A DNA stretch of 29,858 bases from Asterionellopsis glacialis (Eukaryota; Bacillariophyta; Plagiogrammaphyceae; Rhaphoneidales; Asterionellopsidaceae). The notes under the pieces are model-generated. The model saw only the letters and a list, made by a program, of their open reading frames with translations. It searched no databases and was not told where the DNA came from. Within the stretch, counting starts at the first letter, position 1. Every line of letters starts with the position of its first letter. Location of the stretch: the NCBI GenBank assembly GCA_014885115.2, contig WKLE02006234.1:1-29858 (forward strand), written 5' to 3'. Below, piece after piece: positions 26,856 through 29,858 of this stretch. The position numbers and the translations under genes are program-made.

Positions 26856-28577
26856 CTACAACTTGTCAGTCTTCTTTGCCTTACCCTTACCCTTACCCTT
26901 GTCTCTAGCCTTTTCCCAAGCCTTTTCCCAAAATGCTTTGTGGACTGACCATCGAAATCCAATAGATTCTAGACGCGCAATTTGCTCTTTCTCAATCTTA
27001 CTCTTCCTTGTACGTTGCATGTACACCCAACGACCCAGCTTTGGGTCTTTTTTATAGTGTGTTGGCACGAGACAATCACCGTGCTGCTCCCGATAAGCTT
27101 CTAGTCGTTTGAACATTTCATCCCATACTTGTTTGCCGACTTCCCATACAAACCCAATCGAAGTGAGCGTGTCTATCCGATCCTGAGAGAGTGACCCCGA
27201 ACTGTAGTAGTGTCGTTGCTTACTGACCCATGATCCTAGTTTTGCGTCTTTCTTGTAGTTCCATGGGACCATACAGTCTCCATGTTCTCTCTTGTATTTT
27301 AAGAGTCGATCAACCATATCGTCCCAAACCTGGGCGAACGGAACTTTTGAGTCCTTTCTTCCGGGGTCTTCTGGATGAAGTTCGTTTGTTCTTTCGTGAC
27401 CACTGAATTCATTTATCATTGGAGCTATGTGAGTGTTGTCAGTCGTTCGAACAATCGAAGCTGGCATCGCCATGCCATAGGCACCACCTCTTGCGAGGTT
27501 GGCTCTGATTGCTGAAACAGACTTTGCCTCGTGAGCTTCGGCACTGATTGATGACTGAGGTCTCCCAGTTGAACTGATGCCTCTAGATACAGGGAACTGC
27601 TCAAGTGTGCCGGCTCTTCTCTCAACAACAGAGCTCAATTCATATGGAGCGAGTTGTCTGACAGTGCTATAAGGAAACGTTTCCAAAAGCATATTCCTTG
27701 ACAAATGAGAACGACCAGACGAAATCAGATGCAAACTTGGATCGTCTGAAATACTGCCAGGTATAGAGGCTTTGCTACCCTGAGCCATTCTAATTCTAGA
27801 GTTACGAATTATTTCTTCAGTTTCAGATCTAGCAGCAGCAATTGCATCGTACTGCTCGGCTAGAGAACCTTCGGGTAGTCTTGCCAATTGGTTTCTTTCT
27901 GCCATTCCTGTTCTTCCTCTGGAAAGCCCAACGGTTTCATATAGCATGCCAGCTCTATTAGTAGCAGTAGCAGCTGCAGCAAATTCATACGCTTCATGTT
28001 GTCTGCTGCTGAAAGGATAGGTGTCCAACATCGTGCTCCTACCAGTAGTAGAGGATGAAACCAAACCAGCGGAAGAGAGTCCCATGTGCCCATGTAAGTC
28101 CTGTTCTCGAATATTTTGAGAACGACCTCGGAGGGAGCTCGTACGATCTACGGCCTCATTGTCTAAGGAACGTTGTGGACGGGAAGATGTACCACCGCCT
28201 GTCGCTGGGTGTATTTTGTCTTGCATTACGAAGTTTCCCTGGGCTGAGCTTTTCAAGCGAGAAGACAAGTGTTCGACATATTCCATCCGTCTTCGCCTTA
28301 TCAAGTCATCAAAAGCTGCATCGTCTTGAGATTGGGGGTTTTGCATTGTGGAAACACCACTACGATTGAAAGCAAGGTCGTCGCAAGCCAAAGACGTGAC
28401 GGAAGTTCTGGTCGAAATGGATAGAGATGGGCTTGCACGAAGTGATCCATTTCTTAGGTTGGACGTAGAACTTTCACTGCCCTCCTCAATTGAGCGACCA
28501 TCTTTTCGTACTAGTCGAAAAGGCGGCATGCTTCGGGTGAAATCAAGCAATGCTGCCGACGGTTGGTGGAGGATCAT
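26856..28577 (-). CDS. protein with two helicase-associated (HA) domains, no helicase (573 aa)
   Basis: Function unknown. The frame opens on TTG at 28592 just after a TAA; the first ATG is 28577 (MILHQPSAALLD), with MPPFRLVRK a few codons later as an alternative start. Residues 1-400 are Ser/Arg-rich and without recognisable domains, although SxLxRxMLLETFPYSTVRQLAPYE-like and LDTYPFSSRQHEAYEFA-like stretches echo one another (a possible old internal repeat). HA1 lies at ~415-478 (VWDDMVDRLLKYKREHGDC ... LGSWVSKQRHYYSSG ... IGFVW) and HA2 at ~483-545 (VWDEMFKRLEAYREQHGDC ... LGRWVYMQRTRKS ... IGFRW). The C-terminus is a basic GKGKGKAKK tail. HA repeats are helical DNA-binding-like modules, strongly expanded and usually free-standing in diatoms, which suggests a nucleic-acid-binding or transcription-related role. 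Single exon. Confidence 0.88.
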   Translation of the reverse strand: MILHQPSAALLDFTRSMPPFRLVRKDGRSIEEGSESSTSNLRNGSLRASPSLSISTRTSVTSLACDDLAFNRSGVSTMQNPQSQDDAAFDDLIRRRRMEYVEHLSSRLKSSAQGNFVMQDKIHPATGGGTSSRPQRSLDNEAVDRTSSLRGRSQNIREQDLHGHMGLSSAGLVSSSTTGRSTMLDTYPFSSRQHEAYEFAAAATATNRAGMLYETVGLSRGRTGMAERNQLARLPEGSLAEQYDAIAAARSETEEIIRNSRIRMAQGSKASIPGSISDDPSLHLISSGRSHLSRNMLLETFPYSTVRQLAPYELSSVVERRAGTLEQFPVSRGISSTGRPQSSISAEAHEAKSVSAIRANLARGGAYGMAMPASIVRTTDNTHIAPMINEFSGHERTNELHPEDPGRKDSKVPFAQVWDDMVDRLLKYKREHGDCMVPWNYKKDAKLGSWVSKQRHYYSSGSLSQDRIDTLTSIGFVWEVGKQVWDEMFKRLEAYREQHGDCLVPTHYKKDPKLGRWVYMQRTRKSKIEKEQIARLESIGFRWSVHKAFWEKAWEKARDKGKGKGKAKKTDKL

Positions 28578-28744
28578 TCCACTGGTTAACAATTATTGAC
28601 CAGAGATGATGTGGTCTGCCTCTATTTTAAAAAATGCATAATTCCTCTTCCTGGAGAAACAAAAATTGTATGAAATAACTGAAAAACTGCATGCAGAAAC
28701 AAGAATGAAATCATCAGCCGCCATTCTTTTTTACTATACCACAT

Positions 28745-29015
28745 ACTGTACCTAGAATTGGTACGGTACCGATACTAGGCCATCCTCCAGGTACCTGTAC
28801 AGGTACAGTACATACCTTTCAATATACCTGGCACTGACAACTAAGTCTCTGTTTTGTGTTATCCTAACCGCCAGGTGCTTGACTACCAGGTTATACCAGG
28901 TACCTGTTAGGTACGACTTAGTTCCTACCCAGGTACCGGTAAGGTACCAGGTACCCTCCGTACCTGGTAGGACCTATACGGTAAATAGAGAGTACCTGTA
29001 AGGTACAGTAGACTC
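28745..29015. repeat. GTAC palindrome-rich island
   Basis: The densest cluster of the window: many overlapping GGTACC, CAGGTACCTG-like and TACCAGGTAC words, with GTACCTGTACAGGTAC near 28790-28807 and TACCAGGTTATACCAGGTAC near 28884-28903. More single copies follow at about 29120, 29225, 29346, 29497 and 29618. Confidence 0.8.
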
Positions 29016-29379
29016 TCCAAGATTCCTGCATGCAATATTGAATATCGAGACATCGTGTACTTCTATCAATTGATTATTGCTTGCACTATTTGGTATTTGT
29101 ATAAGGCCTGTACTCGTTCAGGTACCTTACTGTACGTTTGTGCCGACGTGAACAAAAAAGATATTAGTAATTACGGAACAGTACTGTCCCTGGTATACAA
29201 GGTTCCAGCTATGAGCAATTACTCGTACCTGGTACCCAGTGTTTGTACTGTAACTGTAAAGCTTGCTACTTGGGAGGACTACACCACAGGATGCCAAAAG
29301 GGGCTATTGCATATATAAATCTAACCTCCCTCAACCATGCATCAGTACCTGGTACAGGTACTTTTGAGTCCCTTAGTAC

Positions 29380-29405
29380 AATAGACTAGCTTAATAGACT
29401 AGCTT
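29380..29405. repeat. 13-bp perfect tandem duplication
   Basis: AATAGACTAGCTT occurs twice head to tail (29380-29392 and 29393-29405). It lies in non-coding DNA between scattered GGTACC words. Confidence 0.8.
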
Positions 29406-29858
29406 AATTACTTAGTTTCGGAGTCTAGGAGGGGAGCAACCTCTGCCACACGATTGGCACGCTATAAACCTCAGGTGACCTATATTACAACAACTGTACC
29501 TGTACAGCTGGAGGTACCATTAATAAAGACTTACAAAGAGTATTTATTAGAAATATTGTATGACTGGGTTAATATTCCGCAGTTTTTATTTCTTAGGGAT
29601 GCTGCATCAAAAGAGGGTACCTGGTACATATTGTAGTAGTAAAAAGAGTCTATTCGAGACATTTTATATTTTACGACAAAAATTTATCATTTTCATAATG
29701 TTCTGATATTGACTTTAATAAATACCTTTCTGGCGATTTGGCATTGTGATTACTGAGTTTCTACGCAATGACCGTGTACCTTTCGTGGCAAATCAGTATC
29801 TTTCTACTACGTTTTCGTAGAAAAATACATACGTTTAATTTTCGTTGCTTCAGTAGGA

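Larger units (their letters stand above)
28578..29858. other. repeat-rich intergenic end of the window
   Basis: No gene is supported. Open frames such as 29055-29318 and 29454-29636 start on GTG or run through the dispersed TACCTGGTAC words, so they look like chance frames. The first few hundred bases should hold the promoter of the HA-domain gene. Confidence 0.5.

Noticed and set aside
26878..26902. Run of CCCTTA hexamers resembling a telomere repeat
   Set aside because: The unit is CCCTTA, not CCCTAA, and it encodes the GKGKGK tail of the HA-domain protein in frame.
29055..29636. Two short plus-strand frames near the window end
   Set aside because: The first opens on GTG, and both run through TACCTGGTAC words with no protein-like pattern.

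Overview
The window reads as compact nuclear DNA from a microbial eukaryote, most likely a diatom or close stramenopile. The reasons are short GT-AG introns (149, 95 and 126 nt) in only two of eight protein genes, an Asn tRNA with internal A and B boxes, eukaryote-only families (PABPC-type poly(A)-binding protein, ABCF3/GCN20-type ATPase, KH+WW RNA-binding protein), and domain types that are expanded in diatoms: helicase-associated (HA) repeats with no helicase, and a short conserved motif in the first gene. The species is not identifiable by eye.

Layout. 1-365 flank; 366-1118 (-) small protein with a diatom-type motif; 1119-5582 a long AT-rich gene-poor stretch with degenerate repeats, two strong hairpins and a GC-rich island; 5583-9401 (+) a 1272-residue basic/acidic low-complexity protein with C-terminal Cys/His modules; 9570-12131 (-) ABCF ATPase, convergent with the previous gene; 12132-13145 a gap with unassigned frames; 13146-14248 (-) DUF1295/steroid 5-alpha-reductase-like membrane protein with one intron; 14755-16404 (+) MFS transporter, divergent from it; 17421-19636 (-) three-exon KH/KH/KH/WW protein; 20292-20364 (-) tRNA-Asn(GUU); 20960-23173 (-) poly(A)-binding protein; 24806-25873 (-) OTU/SEC-C deubiquitinase-like protein; 26856-28577 (-) HA-domain protein; 28578-29858 repeat-rich flank.

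Functionally the recognisable genes lean towards mRNA fate and translation (ABCF3/GCN20-like, KH/WW protein, PABP, tRNA-Asn) with a deubiquitinase, a transporter and a lipid or steroid reductase-like enzyme between them. This looks like ordinary eukaryotic neighbourhood mixing, not an operon. Three coding starts were placed downstream of the longest open frame because the frame opened on GTG or TTG: 1118, 25873 and 28577.

The most unusual signals are non-coding: a hairpin that buries the 5' splice site of the DUF1295-like gene, islands of GTAC/CTAG-rich palindromes confined to intergenic DNA, a perfect 24-bp palindrome centred on CACGTG, and a degenerate array carrying GAAGCAAGAC at 2.9-4.4 kb. 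In protein, a lysine/glutamate-rich insert of about 60 residues splits RRM3 of the poly(A)-binding protein.
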